NCBI RefSeq assembly: GCF_028372415.1
Contig: NC_092877.1
Span: 211,536,116-211,600,115 of the forward strand
Reading direction: 5' to 3'
DNA length: 64,000 bases
Origin: Notamacropus eugenii
Lineage: Eukaryota > Chordata > Mammalia > Diprotodontia > Macropodidae
Positions 1-10,663 of this stretch are shown piece after piece. A program made the translations under genes and the position numbers. The notes below the pieces were generated by a model, which did no database searches, was not told where the DNA came from, and saw nothing but the letters and a program-made list of their open reading frames with translations. Numbering within the stretch: the first letter of the stretch is position 1; each line of letters begins with the position of its first letter.

Positions 1-39
1 TGTATCTTTACCTTATTCTATATGGACACACATACATAC

Positions 40-145
40 ACACAGAGGGACTCTTTGTGATAGCAAAAAAAGTGGAAACACAATAAGTACCCATCAATTG
101 AAGAATGAATGAATATGTTGTAGCTTATGAATACGGAGCCTGAGT
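40..145 (+). mobile_element. L1 3'-UTR fragment
   Basis: The stretch around 'acccatcaattgaag' and 'gaatgaatatgttgtagc' resembles the part of marsupial L1 3' ends that recurs near 20.65, 30.65 and 33.87 kb ('gcccatcagttaggaaatgg'). It is short and diverged, with no visible target-site duplication. Confidence 0.5.
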
Positions 146-656
146 GAACCTTGCCTTCCTTTTTTTGTCTCAGGTAAGATCCCATATTCCTGAATTGATT
201 CAGAGAAGGCTAGACAGAGCAAATTTTGAGATCTTTATACCAGAAATGAGATCGTTCCATTGATATCTATGTGGCAAAGGGAAAGATACAAAAGAGAGTA
301 TCTGAGCTTTGTGGCCACTGCCTCTAATTCAGACACTTGGGAGTCAAAGACAAGGGGCAGAGCTGGGGTGTGTGGCAGGAGATGGGGACATTGAATTGGC
401 CACAGGGAACAGGAACCGCAAGTTGAGAAGACAAGCCACAAGCACTTATAATACAGCACTATAAATCTTGACAGCTATTGAACTCGTGATCTTGGGACAG
501 CACTGACTCCCTTCCTGAAGAGAGAGAGAAAATCCCTCCCCCATCCAATTTCCTTCTTACAAGACTCAGGAATGTATGTTTGGGGAATTGCCCCATTCAT
601 ATGGAAATGGAAGCTACCATGGCTCAGTAGATTATTTGGCTGGGAGCTGAGACAAT

Positions 657-860
657 TAAAATTCAGCCTCACTTAACTGGCTATGTAACCCTAGGCAATT
701 TATTGAATCTTTGCCTCAGTTTCCTCCACTGTAAAATGGGGATGCTAAAAACAAAATCTACCTCTCAAAGTTGTTTTGAGGATAAAAACGAGATATTTGT
801 AAAGCACAATGCCTGGTACAAAGTAGGTGCTATAGTAATGCTAGCTATTATTATTTGTTT
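657..860 (+). mobile_element. MIR/THER-like CORE-SINE
   Basis: Shows the CORE phrase 'ctatgtaaccctaggcaa', then 'cctcagtttcctccactg', 'taaaatggggatg' and a tail rich in 'attattattt'. This order of CORE, control-region pyrimidines and ATT-rich tail is that of MIR-family SINEs. The tRNA-like head is missing, so the copy is 5' truncated. The 235-655 stretch before it holds nothing I recognise. Confidence 0.8.
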
Positions 861-905
861 ATGTGTTTCTTATTAAACCCTGAGAATGAGAGCATGAAAA
901 AAGAT

Positions 906-1139
906 AAGTACTGATGACTTTCAGTCATGTTTGATTCTTTGTGACCCCATTTTAGGTTTTCTTGGCATGTATTGGAGTGGTTTGCATTTCCCTCTTCAAC
1001 TCATTTTATAGATGAAGAAACTGAGGCAAACTTGCCCAGGGTCACATAGACAGTGTCTGAGGCCAGATTTGAGCTCAGGTAGATGAGTCTTTCTGACTCC
1101 AGGTCCAGTACTCTACCTACTTTGCCACCTAGATGCCTC
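906..1139 (-). mobile_element. Mar-1-type CORE-SINE (Bov-B/RTE tail)
   Basis: Read on the minus strand it begins with the tRNA-like head ('gcatctaggtggcaaag'), passes through the CORE with 'ctgtgtgacc'-like sequence and ends in the tail that reads 'tttgtgaccccatttt' on the plus strand. Nearly full length. The same tail matches the Bov-B-like LINE end at 49.7 kb. Confidence 0.85.
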
Positions 1140-1395
1140 ATCAGGGGTCACCAGGGAAGTCAAATAAGACAAAGGAGTAGTTCTGTTACGCTTTTTTGAC
1201 TTTAAAAGAAGAAAAGAAAGTGAGAGGGAAAAGAGCAAACTAGAAATAAAAGGGAGAATTTATTTCACATAATTTGGATGTGCAAATAGAATATACACTG
1301 GAGGAAGGAGTACCAGAGGAACACTGCTTGAACCTTGAGGATGAAGGGCTTTCTGTGGAGCACGGGTTAGACTTTATTTTGCTTGACACCCAAGC

Positions 1396-1798
1396 AGAGG
1401 CTGGGGAACCTGTAACCTTGAGGCTGTCATATGTGGCCCTCTAGGTCCTCAAGGGTGACCCTTTTTAAAAAAAATTATTTTAATTTGTTTTCAGTTTTCT
1501 ACAATCCCTTCCATCAGTCTTAGATTTTCTCCCCCTCTTCCCCCTCCCTCCCTGAGATGGCATGCAATCTTATATAGGTTCTACACATGCATTCGTATTA
1601 AATACATTCTCACATGAGTCATGTTCCATGGAAGAATTAAAATGAATGGGAGAAACCATGAGAAAAACAAGGGTGACCCTTTGACTGAATCCAGACTTCA
1701 CAGAACAAATGCCCTTAGTAAAAGCCTCTGTCAAAAGGCTGCACTTGAGGACCTAGAAGGTCACACATGGCCTCTAGGTCACAGGTTCCCCACTCCTG
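1396..1798. mobile_element. hAT-type palindromic MITE split by L1
   Basis: The left end 'gaggctggggaacctgta' and right end 'acaggttccccactcctg' are inverted copies. Inner arms also mirror each other ('ggccctctaggtcctcaa' against 'ttgaggacctagaaggtc'). Palindromes of this design with CAGGGG-like ends are non-autonomous hAT elements. An L1 fragment interrupts the left arm at 1465-1667. A second, partial copy of the same family lies at 19.92 kb. Confidence 0.75.
1465..1667 (-). mobile_element. 5'-truncated L1 3' end with 15-bp target duplication
   Basis: Starts with a T-rich run (antisense poly(A)) and continues with the antisense L1 3' end ('ttttcagttttctacaat', then 'gcatgcaatcttatatagg'). 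It is flanked by perfect 15-bp copies of CAAGGGTGACCCTTT at 1450-1464 and 1668-1682, the mark of L1-type integration. Because it splits the hAT element, it is the younger of the two. Confidence 0.9.
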
Positions 1799-2059
1799 AA
1801 GCGTACAACTGAAAGCAAAGGTTAGAAGCTGCAGAAAGGGAAATTTTGACTCAATATAAAGATAATGATTTCCTAATAATTAGAGCTAACCCAAATGAGA
1901 ATGGGCTACCTTTGGCTCTTCTACTACCACCATCTATAGCTCAGAGGCTCCAAGACTGCACGACCCCTTCCTGGGGGTGTTTTAGAGGGGATTCTCGTTT
2001 GGGTCTGGGTTGGATGAGATGGCCTCTGAGGTTCCTCCCAACATACGAGTTGGAAACTT

Positions 2060-2345
2060 TGCCAGTACTGTGCATCACTGCTCAAACTGTCTTCATCTTT
2101 CTTCCCACATGACATTCCATCTCCTCTCTCCTTATCTTTGCACAGAATGTCTCCTCTTCCTTCAATTCATTCCCTCCTCAACCTCTGCTTCTTAGAATTC
2201 TGTCTATTTTAGAGCAAGAATCCCCTTGAACGATCTTTCCCCGATTCCCCTCGATTGCTAGTGCCTGATTCTCAAGTTACTTTGTATTTATTTTGAACAC
2301 GTCGTATTTACACTCATGTATGTACAGATTGCTTCCATTTTTACC
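2060..2345 (+). mobile_element. L2-like LINE 3' region
   Basis: Phrases such as 'atctttgcacagaatgtc' and 'ttactttgtatttatttt' follow the order of L2 3' ends (last coding codons, then the 3' UTR). The element appears to resume at 2753 after an L1 insertion and a microsatellite. Confidence 0.6.
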
Positions 2346-2666
2346 TGTATTTTTAAACAATTTTATTTAAAGTTTTGCTTTTCAAATTCTATCCCTCCCA
2401 TCCCCCCTCTCCGCAAGATAGTAAGCAATCAGATATAGGTTATACATGTACATTATGTAAAATATTTCAATGTTCGTGATTTTGTACAAGTACACTAAAA
2501 TAAAAGAGAAAAACAAAGAAAGTGAAAAATAGCATGTTTCAGTCTGTATTCAAACAATATTGATTCTGCCTCTGGAAGAAGATCATATGCTTCACCATTA
2601 GTCCTTTGGGATTGTCTTGGATCATTGTATCGCTGTATTGTATTATACTGAATATTGTTACGTATG
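2346..2666 (-). mobile_element. L1 3' end inserted in L2
   Basis: Antisense L1 3' UTR: 'attttatttaaagttttg', 'aagcaatcagatatagg', and then the upstream part 'agtcctttgggattgtctt'. The minus-strand 3' end lies at the low-coordinate side. It separates two pieces of an L2-like element and so post-dates it. Confidence 0.75.
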
Positions 2667-2668
2667 GT

Positions 2669-2752
2669 TACACATACACACATATATACACACACACATA
2701 TGTGTGTATATGTGTGTGTGTGTATGTATGTATGTATGTATGTATGTATATA
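2669..2752. repeat. Dinucleotide/tetranucleotide microsatellite
   Basis: (CA)n changes to (TG)n and then (TATG)n around the centre 'cacatatgtg', giving an imperfect palindrome of alternating purine and pyrimidine. Confidence 0.95.
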
Positions 2753-2850
2753 AAGACTTCTTGAGGACAGAGAGCATTTCATTTCTGTCTTTGCTATCCC
2801 AGAGCCTAGTTCTTACAGAAGGCGCTGAAGTGCTTGTTGATTAATTGTTT
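2753..2850 (+). mobile_element. L2 3' terminus
   Basis: 'cttgaggacagagagcatt' followed by 'gcgctgaagtgcttgttga' matches the typical L2 terminal phrase ending in 'cttgttgatt'. It is probably the continuation of the 2060-2345 piece. Confidence 0.6.
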
Positions 2851-3199
2851 ATTTATATTTGTGTCAGTTCAGACAAGCCTTACTTTGTTTCTCGGAACTC
2901 CCTATATTAAGTTCTTCCTGCACAATTGTGTTCCATTAGTTTCATACGCTATCATTATTTCCACCATTTCTCAGGTGATGGGCACCTATCTGGCTTCAGG
3001 CGCTTTCCTATCACAAAGTCTTGCTATGAATATTTTCTATATGCCAGGCCTTTGTTGCCATCTTTGATTTTCTAACAGCCCATACCAAGTAGCTAGATTA
3101 CTAGTCCAAAGGTGTATGGAGAGTGTATAGGCATATAGTCACGTTTCTTGCATAAATCCCAATTGAAATCCAGAATTTCTGCATGGTTTCACAGCTCTC

Positions 3200-3530
3200 C
3201 TAATTGTGTTTGTCGAGGATCGTGATATCAGCGAAATGATGACATGACTTGCAGTTGACTTTAATTTGAGGGAGGGAGGACTGTGTAAGGTCACCAGCTT
3301 CACTTTCTCCTCCAGAGTCATCTGGATGCAGTGACCAGATATTCATCAAGATGACTGGAGATGGCCCAGGATACAATGGGAGACCCTGGTCCTTTTAGGC
3401 TAAGGTATTCTCAGGTACTCCCTTAGAGTGAGGTCATGCCCATTCAGTGAAGAGACCTCTTTAAGAAGTAGTCAAGGGATAGCCCCTTTAATTAGAAAAA
3501 AAATAATCAAACTGGGAGGGAAAGACAGTC
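3200..3530 (-). mobile_element. RTE-tailed SINE, head type 2
   Basis: On the minus strand it starts 'attaaaggggctatccc', continues through 'ggtctcccattgtatcc' and 'atgaatatctggtcactg', and ends in 'caagtcatgtcatcatttc' plus the RTE terminal phrase. Two relatives with the same head lie at 22.99 and 54.73 kb. The head shows no tRNA box that I can see, unlike the copy at 20.26 kb. Confidence 0.75.
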
Positions 3531-3669
3531 AGGGTTGCTGTTCCAAAGAGAAATAGTTACCATTGATATGGACTCTAAGCAGGAAGGACCCCAAAAAACC
3601 GAACCAGCTATTAAGTGGAGGTTGGGCAGGGACCTGTTGTGGTCCAATGTGTGAACTTCAGAGTGAACT

Positions 3670-3761
3670 GGGAGGGAGGGAGGGAGGGAGGGAGGGAAGG
3701 AAGGAAGGAAGGAAGGAAGGAAGGAAGGAAGGAAGGAAGGAAGGAAGGAAGGAAAGAAGGA

Positions 3762-3821
<60 letters not shown>

Positions 3822-3935
3822 GAAAGAAGGAATGAAGGAAGGAAGGAAGGAAGGGAGGAAGGGAGGGAGGGAGGGAGGGAGGAAGGAAGGAAGGAAGGAA
3901 GGAAGGAAGGAAGGAAGGAAGGAAGAAAAAGGAAA
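3670..3935. repeat. Polypurine tract (GGGA/GGAA/GAAA)n
   Basis: 266 bases with a single pyrimidine (T at 3833). Blocks run GGGA, GGAA, GAAA, GGAA, GGGA, GGAA, so the tract is roughly mirror-symmetric around the GAAA centre. The open frames across it (Arg/Lys/Glu/Gly repeats) are artefacts of the repeat. Confidence 0.98.
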
Positions 3936-4065
3936 CTAGCCAGTAATCCCCAAGTTCACTGGGCAGCTTCTCACCACCAAAATTACCTTCCTTTGGAGAG
4001 GAGAAGGAAAGTGAGAGGGAGAGGATGAGTTGAGTTGCCCAGCTGGCTGGGTCCCCATCCAGGCA

Positions 4066-4262
4066 GCATCAACATGCATATCTTCCAATAGCCCCTCAAG
4101 CATTGACTGTTGCATCTTTTATTTCATATTTGTTCATTGGCATGGAGTATGGGGAAACAACTGTTTTGATGTGCATTTCTCTTACTATTTATTAGTGTTT
4201 CAGTATGATCATTTATAGCCTTCAGTTCTTTCTTTGGGGTTGGATGTTCTTCAGAAGTATCA
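4066..4262 (-). mobile_element. L1 ORF2-end/3'-UTR fragment
   Basis: Antisense L1 phrases: 'atagcccctcaagcattg', 'gtgcatttctcttactat', 'gatcatttatagccttcag'. Their order corresponds to the end of ORF2 and the start of the 3' UTR. Well diverged. The bases from 4263 to 5190 hold nothing I can identify. Confidence 0.6.
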
Positions 4263-5190
4263 TGCTAACTATAAAAGAGAAAAACTTCAACAAAACGAAG
4301 GAGGCAAAAACTCAACGTCTTGTCTCTTCTTTTAAAACTCTCACCCCAAATTCTTCCTTTACTTATTTCTTTGTCTCCTTCTCAAAGGGATGGAGTGCCA
4401 TCCTGCTGACTATGGGTCCTCTTTGGTGTCTCACCATGGCCTGTCTTCGGAGACTTAGTCTTATCTTCTAGACCATCATACCATCAGTATTTAACGATCC
4501 TGAATCCTATTCCCTCAGCTTTCTGCTCTGTTTCCCAAGGTGACTGTGCATCTACTCCAGTAAACTCATTCATGCTAATGTTAAATAAGTAATAATGGCT
4601 TACTGTGCTGCCCCTTCAAGTAACACATCCATGTAGGGAATCTTCTGTAGACTCAACCATTTAATCTAAAGGATTCTCTCTCATATTGAACTTTTTAGGC
4701 ACCATGGTAGAACACAAGGAAGGGGTAAGGAGAGATGGGAATAGGAGCATCTTTTAGACCACCTCAAGCCACATCATGGCCACAGATTTACCCTTGTCCC
4801 AGCTGACCACCCTTTAAGTCTTGTAAATGTTGACCTTTGGAGACCTTTATAGTCCCTTGAAGTTGTAGAATTCTCTTGGTCTATAAAACCCTCGTAGCAA
4901 GGGGATAGGGTGAAAAAAGGTGAGTATTGATGTAAACTGATTTCCACTTCTGGAAAAACAACTCAAAGTAACAGTCAGTTGTATCATAGAAACAGCAGCA
5001 TGTGGTTTATGGGCTGCTCCTGAAAAAATAGCAGTTGTTGCTCAAAGAGAATTTTTGCCATTAGGAAGGTAGGCTTTCAGCAATTCCTCTTCACCTAAAA
5101 ACTCAGTTTCTGCCTTCCCAGGGCAACGAAGAGCCTCTTCTAGAATTTGTGCCTCTACTCCAGAGCTGAGACCAATTTTAATACATTTCC

Positions 5191-5215
5191 AAATCAGCCA
5201 CTAGGGGGCAAGTAG
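5191..5215 (+). promoter_or_regulatory. CTCF-like binding motif (candidate)
   Basis: CCACTAGGGGGCA at 5198-5210 matches the CTCF core (CCA, two variable bases, AGGGGGC, purine) at essentially every informative position. It lies outside the repeats I recognise. Occupancy is not shown by sequence alone. Confidence 0.5.
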
Positions 5216-5254
5216 TCACTAATACGGATTCATTCCCTGGCAGCGGATTTTTGT

Positions 5255-5365
5255 CTAAATCTTTATATGGAGCCACATCTCCTTTCTGGCTCGCTCTCTA
5301 CCAAAACACCTAATAAATTTCTTTCTAAACCTATGTTGGATTTTTGGGTTTGTTCTCACAAACAA
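5255..5365 (+). mobile_element. Possible LTR R/U5 remnant
   Basis: 'atggagccacatctcctt', 'ctggctcgctctctacc', 'taataaatttctttctaa' and 'ggtttgttctcacaaac' follow the same order as 30.10-30.22 kb ('gagccacacc', 'ctggctctctcc', 'gaataaattccttcta', 'gagtttgttcttggc'). A poly(A) signal between a pyrimidine stretch and a T-rich end suggests an LTR R/U5. No boundaries or target duplications were found. Confidence 0.4.
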
Positions 5366-5454
5366 TTCTCTCTGCAGTAGATTTTTGTGACAGTTCTCTC
5401 TCCTACTTCTCCATCTATCAATCCAATTGATCCTTCCCAGTCTCCTTTGCTGGT

Positions 5455-5857
5455 TCTTTTTCTGTGTCATGGGTGTTTCCCAATATGTCCAATATAAATG
5501 CTCATTATTTTTTCCCCCAAAACTCTCCTCTTTTCCCAACTTCCTTAATTACTATTGAAGGTACTGTCACCCTCCTAGCAACCTACAACAACTTCTGTAT
5601 CTTTCTCCACTACTCATTCTCATTCATCTCACGTATCCAACCTATTGCCAAATCGTGTCATTTCTACCTTGGCAACCTCTCTTTAAATCATTCCCTTCTA
5701 TGCACTCACCCAACCCCTGCCCTAGTTCAGGTCCTTGTTATAAAGGCCTTCTAACTAGTCTCCTTGCCTCAACCCTCTACCCGTTGCAATACATCTTCCA
5801 CTCAGCTTCCATGATAACTTGGAGAATGCAAAAAATGACCATATTTCTCCCCTTTTC
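5455..5857 (+). mobile_element. L2 LINE, 5' portion of an interrupted copy
   Basis: Antisense or decayed L2 coding sequence with recurring phrases ('gccaaatcgtgtcatttc', 'ttctaactagtctccttgcc', 'catcttccactcagcttcc'). The frames are broken by stops and shifts. The element resumes at 6331 after an L1 insertion; comparable sequence runs through 45.3-46.5 kb. Confidence 0.7.
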
Positions 5858-6328
5858 TTTTTTTTATTAACTTATTTATTTTTAGTTTTCAACATCCACT
5901 TCCATAAGTTTAAAATTTTCCCCCCTCCCTCCCCAACATGGCATGCAATCTGATATAGGCTCTGCATGTACATTCCTATTACACATATTTTCACATTAGT
6001 CATGTTGCACAGAAGAATTATAGCAAATGGGAGAAACCATGAAAAAGAAAAAACAAACCAAAAAGAAAAAAGTCTTTGCTTTGCATTCAGACTTTATAGT
6101 TCTTTCTCTACATGTGGATGCCATTTTGCATCAGGAGTCCTTTGGAAATGTTGTAGGTCCTTGCAGTGCTGAGAAGGGCTAAGTCTATCAGAAACAGTCC
6201 TCACACACTGGCTGTTACTGTGTGCAGTGTTCTCCTGGTTCTGCTCACTTCACTCAGCATCAGTTCATAGAAGTCTGTCCAGGCCTCTCTGATGCCCTCC
6301 TGTTCATCATTTCTTATAGCACAAAAGT
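5858..6328 (-). mobile_element. L1 3' end nested in L2
   Basis: Antisense L1 3' UTR of about 470 bp, from a T-rich start through 'gcatgcaatctgatatagg', 'tactgtgtgcagtgttctc' and 'ttctgctcacttcactc'. Imperfect flanking duplications ('tatttctccccttt' and 'tatttcttctcccttt') bracket it. It splits a continuous L2. Confidence 0.85.
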
Positions 6329-6740
6329 ATTTCTTCTCCCTTTTTCAACGAACACCAGTGGCTCTCTATTATCTCAAGAATCAAATGTAAACTCCTGTGT
6401 TTGTTATTTGAAACTCTGCATAACCTCAATGCTTCCTAATCTTTCCAGTTCTACTACATGTTTCTCTACTTTGTACTCTGCGAGCCCACTTAAATATGAC
6501 ATTAAATCTCCCATCTCTGTGCCACCCCCTGTAATGCTCTGCCTCCTCACATTTGCCTTTTTAAAATTTCCCTGGCTCTCTTAAAGATTTAGCTCAAATC
6601 GCCCCCTTCCAACCACTCTATCTTGTATCTTTTTAGTTACTGACATGTTATCTCCAGTGTAAGTTCCTTGAAGACTCTGTACACCAAGAGCTCAGCACAA
6701 TGCTGCTCTGTAGAAAGAACTTAATAAATGCTTGATTTGA
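6329..6740 (+). mobile_element. L2 LINE, 3' portion
   Basis: Continues the 5455-5857 copy: 'agtggctctctattatctc', 'tttcaggc'-like coding remnants, 'gtaatgctctgcctcctc', and the terminal phrase 'aataaatgcttgatttga'. The frame crossing 6222-6584 joins L1 and L2 sequence and is not a gene. Confidence 0.75.
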
Positions 6741-7347
6741 CAGGGGTAGTAATATTAACTCAAAAAACAAATAAGAAAGAAAGAAAAGAGGGTCAATGAG
6801 GAATTGAAAAGGTACACAGGAAAAAGGAGAAGGAATGCAGAAAAGGGGACATGCCAGCAGGAGAGTTAAAATTTAATATATACTTTTAAAAGACTTTAAG
6901 TTCACAGTTGCTTAACAATCCTTTTTTCCTAATCTTCTTTGTAAATTGAAATATTCATATTTTGTCACTGTTTAAGTTTATAACAAAAGAGAAAATTTAT
7001 ATTACAGGAGATACGATCAGAATCTGAAAACTCCAAGCAAGAAAGGAAGCAAGGTTGTAGCCATCTCACAAGCCCTCCCTGCCTCGTCACCCAGCAAGAT
7101 GATGAAAAACCAGGTGGTTTGGAGGAGGCGGTGCAACCCCTAACTAATAGGTAGTTACTATTATTATTGTTTTAATAGCTTATGGGAAACAGAGCTGGCC
7201 AAATCATTACTACCCTGTTTCCTGCAGGGGCACTTTTGTTTCTCCCTGGGTTTATCAACTCTAAATCTTTTTTATACAGGATTCATGCCTCAAAATAGAG
7301 GACCTTTATACCTCTGGCCTGTCACAACAAATGGTTGATACTTTTTT

Positions 7348-7560
7348 GGGAAGTGAAGTGATGCAGTCAGAAAGACACATTTTCATGAGTTCAAATCTGG
7401 CCTCAGACACTTGGTAGCTGTGTGAGCCTGGGCAAGTCATTTAATTCTATTTGCTTCCTCATTTGTCAAATGAGCTGAAGAAGGAAGTGGCAGACCATTC
7501 AATATCTTTGCCAAGAAAACCCCAAATGGGGTCCACAAAGACGAATGAACAACAAACTAA
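7348..7560 (+). mobile_element. Mar-1-type CORE-SINE
   Basis: 'gagttcaaatctggcctca' (B-box-like), 'gtagctgtgtgagcctggg', 'ctttgccaagaaaacccc' and 'aatggggtccacaaag' appear in order. The head is partly eroded. The interval 6741-7347 holds no other recognised feature. Confidence 0.85.
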
Positions 7561-7671
7561 TTTTTTCGAGATAAAGTCAAAGACGTTTAAACCAATTAAA
7601 ATCTTTCAAAGCTTTTGTATGACTTTAGATTTCTTGGTATGAGACATCTTTTCAATAAAGCCAACAATTCA

Positions 7672-7735
7672 TTTCTATTCAACAAAGATTTATTAAGTTC
7701 CTAGGATATGTAAAAACACTATTATGAACCTGTGG
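7672..7735 (+). mobile_element. Start of a long mammalian interspersed repeat (class unresolved)
   Basis: 'caacaaagatttattaag' followed by 'ttcctaggatatgt' matches the opening phrase of the repeat that is better preserved at 40.93 kb. Confidence 0.5.
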
Positions 7736-8620
7736 AAGCCTATTAAAATTTTCTTTTTTAATTCAACTAAAATATTAAGAAGTAAACATTTCTCTAGGCT
7801 AAAGTTCTCCCTGTCTTAACTGGAGGTAGGATACTTAATTAGTATTTAAATCAAATTTCTCGGGAAACCATGTTATCCTCTAAAATTCTTTCCTACCTTT
7901 CTCTTAGGGCTAACTTTTTTTTTTTTATGAAAGTGTGAAAAAGGTTAAGAACGCTAAGGCTCTGGGAAATGATTTAAGAGTAACAAGACTTAGAACAAGA
8001 CCTCATGTCTAGTTAAGATCAATGTTTCCTTCTTCCCCTAGGTAGTCTGGAACTCCCTTGATTAGATCACCTGAGAGCAGCAGAGGGACATAGCCAGAGG
8101 GGAAAAGGTACTGGAGGGATTGAGTGGGTTTAGGAAAATATTATCCAAGATTAAATGAATATTATTCTGGATGGATGAAGCAAAATATTAACTTCTAACT
8201 TATTCTAAGGCAAATAAATGTTTTAACAGACAGTGAACTTTTTCCTGTTCAAGAACCTTATAAACTTAACTTTAGATGTCTTTTGTGGGACATATCCAAG
8301 GTCAAGAGGGCATGGACATTTCTCTCTAAGCTAAAAATGCTTGAATTTAGAATATTGTCAAATTAATAAAAATCCCTTCTGGCAGGCTTATGCCTACAAC
8401 ACAGAGCAAAGCATTAATATTTTTTCTTCAACAAATACGGCCTTTATTCCACTTGATAAAACTGGAGTGAGATAGGTGGTTTTTAAAAATGTCTAATTTT
8501 TATCTTAGTTTAAGGGACACAGAAGTTAACAAAGAATATTTGTATATGAAGATCTCTCTGTCTCTCTTTTTAAACTGTAATTGTATCTTACATATGAATT
8601 TAATTGGTTTTGTTATTAAA
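7736..8620. other. No recognised feature
   Basis: AT-rich sequence with short T runs and many stops in all frames. I see no repeat family, RNA gene or exon in it. Confidence 0.6.
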
Positions 8621-8702
8621 GGGTGTCCCCGAAGTGTTAGAGTGGGTTTTAAGCTTAAGCTTCAATAAGCTGAAAGCTGCTCAAAGACTTTTGGGAAAAC
8701 CT
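8621..8702. mobile_element. Palindromic mariner-like MITE
   Basis: The left end 'gggtgtccccgaagtgtta' is mirrored by 'agacttttgggaaaacc' at the right, with inner arms 'ttaagcttaagctt' and 'aagctgaaagct'. A GGGTGTCCCAAAAGT-type terminal repeat and a length of about 80 bp suit a Tc1/mariner-derived miniature element. The TA target duplication is not clear. Confidence 0.55.
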
Positions 8703-10155
8703 GTATTTGAAGTTAATAAGTTTCACATTTGTATAACCCTTTAAAGTTTTCAAAATACCCTTCCCTACTGTTTGGGTAATAACTTCTGCTAGGATCTGTG
8801 TCTATGGGGTGGGGGTGGGGGGAAGGAGGAGCTTTTTGCCCCTTTATTTGTTGTACCATCTGATCATATCCCTTTTGTTCTGAACTACCAAGTCTTCCAG
8901 CTGGCCAGCAGAACTAAACAAGTTAGTGTGGACATGTGAGTTAACTATTTTGTGTTAATGCTGAGCCACAGAGAGTGAGATCTAAGATAGCTTGTCCGGG
9001 GGTGCCCCAGGTGCTATCTCTGTAAAATGAGGATGACAGCATCGCTACGACTTGTTTCATGAAATGATGACAGAGCACTACATGAACATGAGCTATTGTA
9101 TCACCTTTGTAAGTGTCACTCGGGTCCTTAAAGCCTGTACACAGGGGACTGTCTCCTTATTGGTGGACATGGATACTCCACTCTTGAGAAGGACTGGGTG
9201 GAATTGGGAAGAAGAGAGCTTTAGCTTTTGTCAGTCTCCCTTCAGGACTCCTGGAGTGCCAGTCTTCTTCAGGACTCTTCAAAAAGGAGACTCCTTTGGG
9301 ACTGGCCAAACTTCAAGTTTCTTCAAACGCTAAATCACGTTACGCTCTCCTGGCTTCCAGCTTCAAGGGAGAAGATGGAAAAGGTCAATGCCATCTCAGG
9401 TTACTAAAAGGAAAAGACTGATAAGACATGAGAAGAACTGACAGGCTCCATAACGTCCCTATTCTTAGCTTGCTACAATATAGACTTGGGGGAATTTCCC
9501 CTGGAGTGAGATTCAGGACACACTCTCTTTGTTGAGCTAAATTATCTCACTCCCAATGGGAGAGCTCCCTCATTCTGTACTGTCCTATGCAGACCTACTC
9601 TGATTTCTGCTTCGTTATGATTTGGATCTTTTTTTTTTTCTATTTGTTATGTGTTCATTTTGGAATTGGTAGGGTCAAGTCTTGGATATAGAGCTTTGGA
9701 TTCCCTCTCCCCCTAGAAATGACAAAGTGATCAGAAGTTAGATGGAATCTGATCATATCTCCTCAGACAAACAATATTTAAGGGAAAGGAGGGATATACT
9801 TCTAGTCCAGTACCCTTTCTTTCTGAGAAGGATAGAGTCACCTCTGGCCAGAACTTAATGTTTTCTCTCCTGGAAGCAATGAAAGTATTCCTTGGAGAAG
9901 AACACAGGGAGAACAGGCTAGAGAAGTCTATTCTCCCTCTCTTTGAACCACAAAATGACAAGCTCCAAATACTTGGGCCCCTTTCTACACATGGGACCTA
10001 CCCTTACTCTTTCTAGGTACATAGGAAATCTAAGAGTTCTTTTCATATGCAATATTTTTTTAAAAAATTATTACTTGGAGCAAGTAGTCTCCAAACCTTT
10101 TTTGATTACCTTTTCCATCAGTAGAAAATGTTTGAAACATACTCCTAGTTGAAAT
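8703..10155. other. Mostly unannotated, one MIR tail fragment
   Basis: Apart from a MIR-type tail near 9018-9100 ('ctctgtaaaatgaggatga'), I recognise nothing. A 93-codon frame at 9052-9333 overlaps that fragment and has no family resemblance. Confidence 0.55.
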
Positions 10156-10159
10156 AACG

Positions 10160-10435
10160 ATTTCAATAAAGTAGTAGGATTTAAAATAAACTCATGAAAA
10201 TCATCAGCTATTCTGTATATTACCAATATCCATCAACAAGAAGAAATAGAAAAAAAGAAATTTCTTTCAAAATAACTACGCATAAAATATCTGAGAGTTT
10301 AGCTACCAAGCCACACTTGGGAATTATATAAAAACTGCAAAACACTACTTATAAAAATGAAGACAAACTTAGATAATCAGGGATATTAATTGCTCATGGT
10401 TGGACCTTGACAATATTATAAAAAGGCAACAGATT
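10160..10435 (+). mobile_element. L1 ORF2 (reverse transcriptase) relic
   Basis: 'ataaagtagtaggatttaa' and the following bases read as the ORF2 segment downstream of the catalytic loop (a K-[IV]-x-G-[FY]-K-I-N pattern, then 'attctgtatattaccaata'). 'ttgctcatggttggacc' further on matches the L1 'W/C-S-W-x-G' segment. Frames are broken. The piece is internal, with no 3' tail. Confidence 0.75.
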
Positions 10436-10663
10436 CAGCAATTAATAATTAATGGGAAAATTTGGAAAGAATAGTTTCTGTTTAGTGATTTTGGAAGATG
10501 GACAGCAAGGGGAAAAGTGAGTATAAAGTGATAAATGGAAGTAATGAGTGTCAATGTATCCTAGGAGTTTGGCTGTAAAAGACAAGGGACATATAGGACA
10601 AAAATCTTGACTTCTGAGTTGTATTCTGGCCAATGGAGAACTTAGATGGCTGCCAATATGGGC

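Noticed and set aside
3563..4028. 90- and 137-codon Arg/Lys/Glu/Gly frames
   Set aside because: Translation of the GGAA/GAAA purine tract.
6222..6584. 120-codon frame
   Set aside because: Crosses the junction between an antisense L1 3' UTR and an L2 relic.
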